In this document: positions 1 through 9,720 of the stretch, in pieces
How the letters are laid out: each line of letters starts with the position of its first letter
Position numbering within the stretch: the first letter of the stretch is position 1
Source: Humulus lupulus
Lineage: Eukaryota; Streptophyta; Magnoliopsida; Rosales; Cannabaceae
Assembly (NCBI RefSeq): GCF_963169125.1
Contig: NC_084796.1
Coordinates: forward strand, 215,143,948 to 215,207,947
Length of the DNA stretch: 64,000 nt
Direction: 5' to 3'
Translations under genes and position numbers: made by a program
The notes under the pieces: model-generated
Told to the model about the DNA's origin: nothing
Databases searched by the model: none
Seen by the model: only the letters and a program-made list of their open reading frames with translations

Positions 1-782
1 CATGGTCGCACCATAACCTAGCGCGATTAGGCTAGGTCACAAGAAACAAAAAACTAGCCTAGTATGTTCTTGTACTTCCCCAATTCGAGAGTTACGATTT
101 TTCCAGAACAACCAGACCCAAAATGGACCCCAAACAGACATTTCTAGAAAACTACTGACCACAAAACACCTCATATATCTTAGATAACCTATATCCAACA
201 CCAATTTTCCCCATACAACACACTCAAAACTTAATTGAACACAATTGCCATTATTCGGTCTCAAACCAGACTTTTCTCTCTATAATCCGAGAATCACCTC
301 ACAAAGTTTGAACCCTAGCAGTAACGCAACATCAACAACAATTACAAACCTAAACCTATACCTATTTATCCAGCTTAAACCATCCAAAATAGGTAAATCT
401 GAATGTTCAAACCAAGGTTTCAAAGAAAACTTAAAAATATCCTTAAGGACAATAAATCACAAAGAGAAAGAACAATAATTGTACCTCTGGATTTCGAAAT
501 CCTAACTTGAATTCAAAGTCTTTAGCAGCCTCCAATCCCCTTGCTTGCTACTAAGTTCCTCCAAAAGTTATCCTTAAGCCTCACCACTTATCCTTTTCAA
601 GCCAAGCTCCCAACACTTAGGCACTTTGAGAGAGACAAGAAGGGAAAGAGCAAGAGAGTAACGTGTACTTACTCCTCCTCAAGGTTGTTGCCCATTTCAC
701 TAATCAATAGGTCAAATGACCATATTACCCTTTTCCCCACTAAACCTCAAAGCCTAGTCCCAAGGGTAATTTGGTCATTCTG
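1..782 (-). mobile_element. Family 2 LTR fragment, truncated by window edge and by insertion
   Basis: The stretch aligns along almost its whole length with 16818-17582, the outer part of the LTR of another element in this window, with scattered substitutions and small indels. It is therefore part of a long Ty3/gypsy LTR read on the minus strand. The left side runs off the window. The right side is cut at 782/783 by the 5' LTR of the family 1 element. The remainder of this LTR is not found after that element. The open frames in it (for example 245-478) recur in the other copy but resemble no protein I know and are probably chance. Confidence 0.7.
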
Positions 783-1545
783 TGTAGAGTCCCAGAATAT
801 TTACTTAGCTAGCTAGATAGTAGTAGTAGTTAGTATTAATTAGTAGTATGTTAGTTGCCCTAGATTTTGGTTCAAGTCGGAACTTAGTTGGAAACTCATA
901 GCAACAGTTATGGATTTTATAAGTTTAACCTATAGTTTAAGAATATTACTTATAACATAAGGTTTGATTAATATTGCTGGTCCTAGAAATAGTATTCATT
1001 ATAACCTAAGGTTTAGATAGAACCATTAAGAGCATGACACTTGTCATAATCATGATTATTAAGGAATTAAGTATTTTGATGAATAGTTTTAATAAAAGAA
1101 AGATCTAGAAGCTCTAGAACCTTCCAACAACTGTTTGGATCGTATTGTGACTCAGTCAAAGTTGTTTATCCAATTGAAATTATGATGAAAAAGTGCAAAT
1201 ACGTGTTTGATATATCAACGTATGCCGATATATCGCAGCATAGGTGCCGATATATCGCCTACGGAAGATACGAAAAACACGTCGACTTTGCACAAACGAT
1301 CGAACGGGGCTCAAGAATAGTGGGGGAGGCGATATATTGCCTAAGGGGGGGCGATATATCGGCTCCATGTGAGTTTTTTGAAAAGTTTGGTTTTCAATTT
1401 TAAAAATAGCCTTAACCACTTAGACCTGCCTTTGAACGATTTTGACCGAGTTATGGGCGTCAGTTGAACGAAAATTCAAATCTTTTTCATTTTATAATAA
1501 TTTATTTATTCAAATTAAAAGGGGTTAGTTTCTCTCCTTGAACTC

Positions 1546-1554
1546 TATAAATAG
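1546..1554 (+). promoter_or_regulatory. LTR promoter TATA box (5' LTR of family 1)
   Basis: TATAAATAG stands in the middle of the LTR and is conserved in the 3' LTR (10463-10471) and, on the minus strand, in the solo LTRs (about 6510-6518). This is the expected place for the start of the genomic RNA, marking the U3/R border. Confidence 0.65.
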
Positions 1555-2089
1555 GACCTAGTACTCAGCCATTTTCTTCATTCTTCAAGCATTTAATCAG
1601 AGCCTCCAAGGTGCTAGTGTTACTATAGAGAGATACACTTGGGTCTGGGATAAAAGCTTTATCATTCTAAGCTTTCTAAACACTTGGGAAGTGACATATA
1701 GTGTGATTTCGGTATTGAGATCTACATCAATCCATAAGATCAACCAAGGTATTCTTATTCCTAAGTTTATTCTTTATGATTCTTTAGTTTTCTTTTATTC
1801 AGATCCTAACTTCTATATTTGATTCTTGATTAGGTATTTAAGTTCTTAAAACTTAAGGTTCTTCTTGGTAAGTTTCTTCTCTGATGGTTTAGTGTTCTTT
1901 TCATCTCTTTATTCTTTAGAAATACTCACCATTTTACTTTTGGTTTATAGGAGTGTTCTAATCCCGTTCTTGTTCCCAAATATCGCGACTGTTGGTAAGG
2001 AAAATAGGATAGATTTTATGTGCTTATATGTTATGATATGATACATTTATGTTATGATATGATATATGTTATGTTATATGTTTTATAGT

Positions 2090-2355
2090 CCTTGGGCATA
2101 TGACTTGTTTAAACAACAAGCCCCAAGAATATGTTTTCAGTCAATTGGGCACATGACTTGCTTAGATAAGCAAGCCCCGAGAATCTATGATTGGGCATAT
2201 GACTTGTTAAGATAACAAGCCCTAAGAATGGATGATTGGGCATATTACTTTCTTAGATAAGGAAGCCCCAAGAAGTTATATTGGGCATATGACTTGCTTA
2301 GCTAGCAAGCCACACAAATTTATGGGCATATGACTTGCTAGCTAACAAGCCCCAA
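2090..2355 (+). repeat. Tandem hairpin array in 5' LTR
   Basis: About six imperfect units of 45-55 bp each contain GGGCATATGACTTG, a short spacer such as CTTAGATAA, then CAAGCCCCAAGAA. ACTTG and CAAG can pair within each unit, so every unit may form a small stem-loop. The same array occurs in the 3' LTR (about 11020-11285). Shorter versions lie on the minus strand in the solo LTRs (about 5830-5960 and 55570-55700). Confidence 0.7.
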
Positions 2356-2858
2356 TAAGTTATGATGGCCATTAATATTGTAGTCTTATGTGATATATGT
2401 TTATAGTCATATGTTTTATAGTACATGTTTATGATTTATGTTATATGATTGTTAGTAGATTTTCCTTGTTGGGCATTAGGCTCACTCCTTTATTTTTAGT
2501 GTGATGCAGGAAAATGATTGTGGAAGGCGGAAGGATTCTTGGCAGCTTGGTTTGTTGTTAAGGATGAATGGACTACGTGTCGATCGAGGACGGCGTTATT
2601 TTTTTTTAGTATTTTAAATTATGCTTTCTTAATGTAATTCTGCAATTAGTATTTAAAGTTATGTTTTATGTTTTGTAAACAATGGGATCCCATACCCTAT
2701 CACATTTTATTTTATACTTTTATGTTATTGATACAATATAAATTTTGGGTTTTCTATTAAGTTATGATTATTTCTTATGTATGTTTTTCTCAAAAATGGT
2801 AGCTATGTCTAGTAGTTTTAATGGTCCTAGGTCTTAGAAATAGTTGGGTCATTATAGT

Positions 2859-2870
2859 TGGTATCAGAGC
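2859..2870 (+). other. Primer-binding site (tRNA-iMet type)
   Basis: TGGTATCAGAGC is complementary to the 3' end of plant initiator methionine tRNA and lies two bases after the 5' LTR. It fixes both the strand of the element and the LTR border. Confidence 0.85.
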
Positions 2871-3007
2871 AACAGTCCATTTGCATGAAGTTCTCCTTGA
2901 TACACACGCTCAAGCTCCGAATCTAACCACCAATGTAAGTGTTTATGTTATAGTTATTATGTTTATGTTATTAGCTAACGTTTCAGCCCTTATGTTTTCA
3001 GTTAAGA

Positions 3008-3481
3008 ATGGATGGAGCCTTGACCTATGAGGATATCCGAGCCATTAAGGCCTTAAAAAGGATTAGAGAGCCAAGGAATATAGTAGGAGTGTTAGAAAGA
3101 ATCACTCGGAGATTACTCTTATTCCATAAGGAGATAGTTCACCTTCAAACAACTAAGCAAATCTAGATGAGAGCTACGAAACAATATGTTTTAGTGATTA
3201 TACTTTTTAGAGATTATCCTTCTGTAATTGCAACTTTAGAAGAAATATGGGAGACTATAGATAATGAAGATGAATTACCAGTAACTATGAGATATTATTT
3301 TCTCATACTTAGGTTCACCTCTAAGATGGAATTCCAATTCACTCATGAGCAAAAACATAGAATCTTTACGAATCTTCCTCGAGGGAATTTTGAGGCTCAA
3401 GATAATGATGATTATGAGGATATAGATGATTATATGTTAGATGAAGGGTCAGATGTAGAAGATCCTGATTTTTTAGATTAG
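3008..3481 (+). pseudogene. Unrecognised leader ORF upstream of gag (one internal stop)
   Basis: A reading frame opens at the ATG at 3008 (MDGALTYEDIRAI), meets one TAG at 3164-3166, and continues in the same frame to 3481, about 158 codons in all. Its end is strongly acidic (DNDDYEDIDDYMLDEG). I do not recognise it as gag, protease or any known retroelement domain. The first part recurs after the 3' LTR (11934-12055), so it belongs to the element. A possible leader intron precedes it: GTAAGT at 2935 and TTTTCAG ending at 3001, both kept in the second copy. It may be an extra retroelement ORF or only the decayed remains of one. Confidence 0.4.
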
Positions 3482-4006
3482 TTTATTTCTTTAATTATTT
3501 TATTTATTATCTTTGCATTTAGGATTGTACTTAGTGGAAACCTTTATCCAAATGAATATTATTGTTATTTTGAATGACATGTATGAGTTTGATTTTTTTT
3601 ACAATCATAATAAATAATAAATTTAATAAATAATGACCAAGTTCGATGAGGGTGGATACAAATCAATGGACCAGGTTCTATATTGAGAGTTAGGGGGCCA
3701 TAGTAGTGGGAACGATTTTACTGATCCCAACCCTCCCTCAATATGGTTAACTTTGGAACAACGATGAGTTTCGAGCTTGAGAATTAAATCATATAGGATG
3801 ATTAGAAACAAACTTAGAAAATAATAAAGATGGCTTATTTTTCTAAGTATAGAAACCCACCGTAAAGATATAGAAGACTTATATAATTTTTCATAAGAAG
3901 TCATAATTAATAGGTCCGAGTTATGTTTGCTTAGATTAAGTTTTGCCTTAGAGCCTATTAGGGTAAGTTCTAACATGTTCTCTCGACTGTTATAACTCTA
4001 CTGAAG
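3482..4006 (+). other. Non-coding leader between the small ORF and gag
   Basis: This AT-rich sequence lies inside the family 1 element. The open frames seen on the minus strand (3623-3976) resemble nothing known. I see no motif in it. Confidence 0.5.
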
Positions 4007-4470
4007 ATGTCGCTCAGAAGGTCTGCACACACCAATGCTAATGCCTCCAGCGTTGGTCCTGAGACTAATGAAGCCCCTCCACTTCACCGAAGAGAAGCGC
4101 GCGCTACCACTACTGCTGCTAACCAAAGTGCACGCTACCGCCTGTTGACATCACTGCAGAAATTGTCAAGCTACGACAACAAGTGGAAGAGCTGTTGCAT
4201 CGACAACGACAACAACCTCAGCCGCAACTGCATCCTCAACATAGCAACAATAATAGGCAGAAGAGAATGCATTCTGATAATAAGCAGGCCAATAGTGACA
4301 AAAGAGTACGAGCAAGTGATAGGCCAGGTTATGTAGAATACCCGTAGTGCTCCAAATGCCAAAAGAAACATCTTGGGGAATGTCGTGCAAACACCAAAGG
4401 ATGTTACAGTTGTGGCCAGGAAGGTCATCAGAAGAAGGAATGCCCATAGCTCAAGCAAGAAAAGAAGAGG
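4007..4470 (+). pseudogene. gag: gag remnant (family 1), large internal deletion
   Basis: The frame starts MSLRRSAHTNANAS and goes on with a polar, glutamine-rich stretch (EIVKLRQQVEELL in a shifted frame) typical of the N-terminal part of plant gypsy gag. A CCHC zinc knuckle, CYSCGQEGHQKKEC, follows at about 4402-4446 and is the nucleocapsid RNA-binding motif. Between them the capsid domain, usually 150-200 residues, is missing. A stop follows YVEYP just before the knuckle and another follows ECP. The gene is non-functional. Confidence 0.75.
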
Positions 4471-4559
4471 GATACTAAGATGGTTCCAGACCAGAGTCTT
4501 TGCCTTAACCTAAGGAGAAGCCCCTGCTAGTAATAAAGTAGTCACAGGTCAGATTCTTA

Positions 4560-4900
4560 TCCTCGATAGTATATGTTCAAGTATTGTTTGATTCAAGAAC
4601 AACATACTTGTATATCTCGTTAGGAATGATAGATAAATAAAACAAACCTTGTAGAACTAGGTTTGTGACATAGTTTCCTTCGGGCGAAGTAGTTCTATCA
4701 TCACGAATAGTACAAGGCGTACTAATCAAAATTGAGGATGTAGAACTAGAAGGAGACCTAATAGAACTAGAGATCAAAGACTTCGATGTAATACTGGGCA
4801 TGGATTTGATAGCAAGGCATGGCGCAACCATCGACTGCAGACATAAGCAAGTGAAGTTCGAGACTCCTGACGGTTAGAGATTATGTTTTACGGGAAAGGT
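4560..4900 (+). pseudogene. Aspartic protease remnant (family 1 pol)
   Basis: The translated stretch contains a relic of the retropepsin active site (FDSRTTYLYIS, where an intact enzyme has the D-[ST]-G triad) and the later conserved DVILGMD followed by ARHGATIDC. Several stops interrupt it. Loss of the catalytic glycine in the DSG position means the protease could not work even if translated. It leads directly into the RT part that starts near 4914. Confidence 0.7.
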
Positions 4901-4913
4901 TTCAGGACTACGT

Positions 4914-5354
4914 ATGCCGCTTATTTCATCTCTCAAAGCTCAGAGGATGGTAGAAAAAGGATGTCATGCATTCTTAGCCAGCATCACGGATGTGGTAAAG
5001 GAAACACCACTAAAGGTTGGAGACGTCCGCATTTTAAAGGAATTCCCAGAAGTATTTCCTAACGACTTACCAGGGTTGCCGCCGACTCTGGAAATTGACT
5101 TCACAATCAAACTAGTACCGGGCACCGAGCCTATCTCTAAGGCACCATATCGGATGGCACCTACTAAACTCAAGGAGTTAAGGACACAGTTTCAAGAACT
5201 CATAGACTTGGGTTTCATTAGACCGAGCCATTCACCATGGGGAGCAGCAGTTCTATTTGTGAAGAAGAAGGACAGAAGCATGCGGACGTGTATAGATTAC
5301 CGCGAGCTGAATAAGGTGACAATTAAGAATAAGTACCCGCTACCCCAGATTTAC
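4914..5354 (+). pseudogene. Reverse transcriptase, N-terminal part (family 1 pol)
   Basis: The linker and RT fingers are readable: [15 protein letters not shown], then [25 protein letters not shown] and VLFVKKKD, ending [20 protein letters not shown]. These are standard Ty3/gypsy RT block 1-2 motifs. The frame is open up to the point where the solo LTR at 5355 interrupts it; the RT resumes at 7264 or just after. Confidence 0.9.
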
Positions 5355-7263
5355 TGTAATGACCCACTAATCTAGACTAATTGGACCATTATCGAAACTA
5401 TACATAAAAACTTACATTTTACGAAAATACCATAATTTATTGAGTAACTTGAAAATAAGAGTTATTTACAAAAAACGAATACTAAGAAGGATTTTGGGAT
5501 CCCATTGTCTTTAAAACAAAATAAGATTTAAAATAAAAGACATTACATAATAATGCGGAAAATACATATAAAACCATAAAAAACATAAAAGGAGACTACA
5601 TCCTCGAATCGATAACGCTCGGCCCCTTGACTCCATTCATCATCGATACACATTCTCCAAGCGTCACGAATCTTTCCGCCTCTAAACTTATTTTCCTGCA
5701 CATAAACAGAAAGGAGTGAGCCTAATGCCCAGTAAGGAAAATCTAACACAAAGTCACATACATAATTTCATAAGAAAACATAAAGACTTAACATAATACA
5801 TATAACATACACTTATTATAATGGCCATTATTACTTGGGGTCCCATAGACTAAACAAGCATATGCCCATGGGGTTAATGGGGTCCTACTAGCTAAGTAGG
5901 TCATATGCCCATAACCCATTTGGGGTCTTGTTAGTCATATGGGTCATATGCCCAAGCCTACATACACACATATACATATCATAACACTTTTAATAACATA
6001 AACATATAGATAACATAAGCACATAACATATTAATTCTAGCCTATTTTCCTTACCAAAGTTACCGGGATAAAATGGACTGAGTTAGGACTTTTGGAACAC
6101 TCCTAAAACCACAATGAACAAGGGTGAGTCTAAAGAAAGGAGATGAAATGAAAGAGAATAGGAAGACTAAACCATTAAACGAAAATATGCTTACCACCAC
6201 TTAAGTGCTTAAGAACTTGGATTCCCTAACCAAAAATAAGAATAAGGTTAGGGGACTGAGTAGAAGGTTTTGAGAAAAGAAATAACATAGAATACAGAAA
6301 GGACTAGAGTTTTGGGTTTACCTCAAAGATTGCAAGATCAATCTAACATCCACCGAAATACTATAGCACTCACTTACTTCCCAAGTGTTTGATAAGCTTT
6401 TAAGCTTATAGTTTTTCCCCAAACCAAGTGTTTACACTCTCTCACTCACTTAACACTAGCAGCCTCTGAACTTAGAGCAAATGGTGAATAATGGCTGGGT
6501 ACTAGGTCCTATTTATAGAGTTTGGGAATGAAAATATCTTGATTTTACTTGAATAAAAATAATGGCTTTTTAGGTGAAAATCATTTGAATAATCGTTCAG
6601 CAGAGGCTGAAGACTCGTTCAGAAGATGCTGGACTGTTGAAGGAGTTTGAATGGCTGAAGGGAAAAGAATTCAAAAGTATTTGAAAATATGCTGGTGGAG
6701 GCGATATATCGCCCCCTATAGGCGATATATCGCCTGGACCTTTGTTCCCGAGGCGACCGTGCTTCGATTCGTGTTTTCCGTATCTACGTGCTGCGACATA
6801 TCGCCCCCTATAGCTGCGATATATCGGCATACGCTGAATATTTAAACACGAATTTACACATTTTTAGCTGAGTTTGAATGGAGTAAACAGCCTTGACTAA
6901 GCCCTCAACGTGCTCAAAGCTGCTGACTGACCCTATACATTCAAACTTTTACCCTTATTTAATTTAATCCTCAAAAATACTAAATCCTTAATTACCATTC
7001 AAAACATGTGCTTAAAATCCTATTGGTGGATGTCTAAACCTTATAATATAATAATATATTCCTTAATATCAGACACATTAATCAAACCTTAGGTTATACT
7101 TAATATTCTTAAACTATAGGTTAAGCTTAGAAAATCTATAAGTACTACTATGAGTGTCCAAATAACTCCCGGTCTGAACCAAAAATCCAAAGTAACAATG
7201 ATAACACTAAACATACTATAATACTACTAAATAATTAGCTAAGTAAAGTTCTTGGACTCTACA
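5355..7263 (-). mobile_element. Solo LTR of family 1, inserted in RT, TSD TTTAC
   Basis: It starts TGTAATGACCC and ends GGACTCTACA, the reverse complement of the family 1 LTR ends, and is 1,909 bp long. The 5-bp duplication TTTAC flanks it at 5350-5354 and 7264-7268. It carries the family's CGATATATCG palindromes (about 6703-6835) and TATA box on the minus strand. No PBS or coding sequence is attached, so it arose by recombination between the two LTRs of a full insertion. Confidence 0.92.
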
Positions 7264-7832
7264 TTTACGACTTGTTTGATCAACTCCGAGGAGCGACCAT
7301 GTTTTCAAAGAATGATCTACGGTCCAGGTATTACCAGCTCAAGGTACGGGAAGAGGATATTTCCAAGACATCTTTTAGAACTCGTTATCGACATTACGAG
7401 TTTTTAGTTATGTCTTTTGGTATTACCAACGCTCCAGCCACATTCATGGATTTAATGAATAGGGTCATCAAGGATTACTTGGATAGATTTGTCGTAGTAT
7501 TTATCGACGATATTTTGATGTATTCAAAGGACGAAGTCGAACACGAGGAACATTTAAGGATGACCTTGTTACAACTAAAAGAGAATCAACTTTACGCCAA
7601 GTTTAAGAAGTGCGAATTTTGGCTTTCAAAAGTAGCGTTCCTCGGCCACATAGTATCCAAGGAAGGAGTTGTTATAGACCCGTCTAAGGTAGAGGCTATG
7701 AAGGATTGTCCAAGACCTAGGAATGCGTCAGAGGTAAGAAGTTTTCTGGGACTAGCAGGCTACTATCAGAGGTTTGTAGAAGGCTTTTCTAAGAAAGCCA
7801 CTCCGGTCACCAACTTAACCCGGAAAGAGTAA
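7264..7832 (+). pseudogene. Reverse transcriptase, palm and thumb (family 1 pol)
   Basis: The frame resumes after the solo LTR and its TSD copy. Visible motifs are [36 protein letters not shown] with [12 protein letters not shown], and the catalytic box [13 protein letters not shown] connection motifs follow: [11 protein letters not shown], then [19 protein letters not shown]. In-frame stop at 7830-7832. The aspartates of the active box are intact; the gene is broken only by the insertion here and by stops downstream. Confidence 0.9.
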
Positions 7833-8514
7833 AGGTTCAACTAGACGGATAAGTGTGAAGAGAGCTTCCAGTTGCTTAAGGATAAGCTATGCTCGGCAAT
7901 AGTACTTTGTGTACCGACACCAAACGACAAGTTTGTAGTCTACTGTGATGCGTCAAAGCAAGGTTTGGGTTGTGTGCTGATGCAGAATGATAAGGTAATA
8001 GCCTATGCCTCAAGGCAACTGAAGGAGTACGAACAACGCTATCCAACACACGATAAGGAGTTGGAAGTAGTGGTCTTTGCATTAAAAATCTAGCGCCATT
8101 ATCTTTAAGGAGAACGGTGTGAGATTTATACGGACCAAACAAGCTTCAAGTATTTCTTAACACAAAAGGAGCTCAATATGAGGCAGCGCAGGTGGTTAGA
8201 ACTAGTGAAGGATTATGACTGCGAAATCCTATACCACCCGAGAAAAGGCAAACGTAGTTGCTGATGCGCTAAGTAGGAAAAGTTATGGAAGTCTAGCAAC
8301 GTTAGCTGGAATAGAAAAGCCACTACAGTCGGAGCGGATCAATGCCGGAATAGAGGTATTCATTGGTAAACTGGCTAACTTGTCCATCCAGTCAAATCTG
8401 TTAGAAGAGACACAGATTGGGCAAGGGCATGATGAAACATTAGTAGCACACATGGATTCAGTTAAAGAAAGCAAGGTCACAAATTTCTCGATATCAAGAC
8501 AGGGTTCTTGAGAT
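7833..8514 (+). pseudogene. RNase H remnant (family 1 pol)
   Basis: Frame pieces read [38 protein letters not shown] and, after stops near 8091 and 8106, [18 protein letters not shown]. This is the usual Ty3/gypsy RNase H with the first catalytic Asp visible in YCDAS. The end of the domain shifts frame near 8215 and stops at 8509-8511. Confidence 0.82.
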
Positions 8515-9532
8515 ATAAGGACCGGGTATGTGTGCCGAATGATCAAGGGATTAAGATGAAGATTTTAGAAGAAGCGCACAATACCCTATACTCAGTTCAC
8601 CCAGGGTCCACTAAGATGACTCACAACCTTAAGGTGTTATATTGATGGCTAGGAATGAAGAAAGATGTAGCGGAGTATGTGTCTAAATGCTTAGTATGCC
8701 AGCAAGTGAAAGCAGGACATCAGCAGCCTGCAAGCTTATTGAAACTGCTTAGCTTTCCAGAATGGAAATGGGACGACATAGCCATGGATTTCATGACAGG
8801 ACTACCCTGAATAAATAAGCAGCATGATTCGGCTTGGGTAGTAGTAGATATACTAACTAAGTCAACTCACTTCCTGCCTATCAAGACTACGTACACATCA
8901 TATCAGTATGCAGACATTATGTTCAAGAAATAGTACGACTGCATGAAATCCCGAAGACCATCGTATCCGATAGAGGATCAGTGTTTACATCGAGATTTTG
9001 GAGTAAGTATTTGCCACTGATAGAATTCTCCTACAATAATAGCTACCAGTCAACAATCGGGAGGGCACCCTATGAGTTACTTTATGGAAGGAGGTGTCGA
9101 TCGTCGTTACATTGGGACGAGGTAGGAGAAAGGCAACTTCTTGGAACTGAAGCTGTTAGAGAAGCTCAGGATGCAGTAGCGCTGATTAGAAAGCGTATGC
9201 TCGCCAATCAGAGCTGTCAGAAAAGTTATGCGGATGCCAAGCGGCGTGATATGGAATTCAAAGTCAGAGATCAAGTCTTCTTAAAGATATCTCCTATGAA
9301 AGGTGTGAAGCGGTTTGGGAAGAAAGGCAAGCTTAGTCCCCGGTTTATAGGTCCTTTTGAGATATTGGACAAAGTGGGAGCAGTTTCATATAGATTAGCC
9401 CTACCGCCAACTCTAGCAGATAGTCATAATGTGTTCCACATCTCGATGCTGCATAGATATGTGTCAGACCCATCTCACGTCCTTAAGTATGATACGATAG
9501 CACTCCATAAAGACTTGAGTTACGAGAAATGA
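8515..9532 (+). pseudogene. Integrase remnant (family 1 pol)
   Basis: The zinc-binding region (HPGSTKMTHNLKVLY, then VSKCLVCQQVKAGHQQP) and the first part of the DDE core (WKWDDIAMDFMTGLP, HDSAWVVVDILTKSTHFLP) can be read through several stops. The centre of the core is shortened: the frame passes from the DRGSVFTSRFW region straight to LPLIEFSYNNSYQSTIG, so part of the catalytic domain is deleted. The open frame 8981-9532 gives the C-terminal part with GPFEILDKVGAVSYRLALP and VFHISMLHRYVSDPSHVL. Confidence 0.85.
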
Positions 9533-9684
9533 CCGATTAGCATCCTAGATAGAGGGATGAAGATAATACAGTCTAAGAGTATTCTGCTAGTCAAGATCCT
9601 ATGGAGTAATAGTTCTAAACGGGAGGCAACGTAGGAGTTGGAGGAAGACATGTTAGCCCGGTATCGGGAATTATTTGGTAAGTA
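9533..9684 (+). pseudogene. Chromodomain remnant after integrase
   Basis: After the TGA the frame still reads ISILDRGMKIIQSKSILLVK, ILWSNSSKREAT, a stop, then ELEEDMLARYRELF. That is the chromodomain tail of Del/Tekay integrases, which binds modified histone and steers insertion toward heterochromatin. Two stops make it non-functional. Confidence 0.75.
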
Positions 9685-9707
9685 AATTTGGGGACGAAAT
9701 TCTTTTA

Positions 9708-9720
9708 AGTAGGGGAGAAT
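9708..9720 (+). other. Polypurine tract of family 1 element
   Basis: The purine-rich AAGTAGGGGAGAAT run lies directly against the TGTAGAG start of the 3' LTR, the correct place for priming of the second DNA strand. Confidence 0.75.

Larger units (their letters stand above)
783..2856 (+). repeat. 5' LTR of family 1 element
   Basis: It is 2,074 bp and matches 9721-11780 throughout. It begins TGTAGAG and ends ATTATA where solo copies end ATTACA, so the last CA has mutated. Inside are copies of the palindrome CGATATATCG (1226-1235, 1248-1257, 1352-1361, and an imperfect one at 1330-1339), a clear TATA box (1546-1554), and an array of about six hairpin-forming units around 2090-2355. Confidence 0.88.

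Noticed and set aside
3623..3976. 117-codon minus-strand frame in the family 1 leader
   Set aside because: Opposite to the element's coding strand, no motif, not seen in the second leader copy, which ends before this point.
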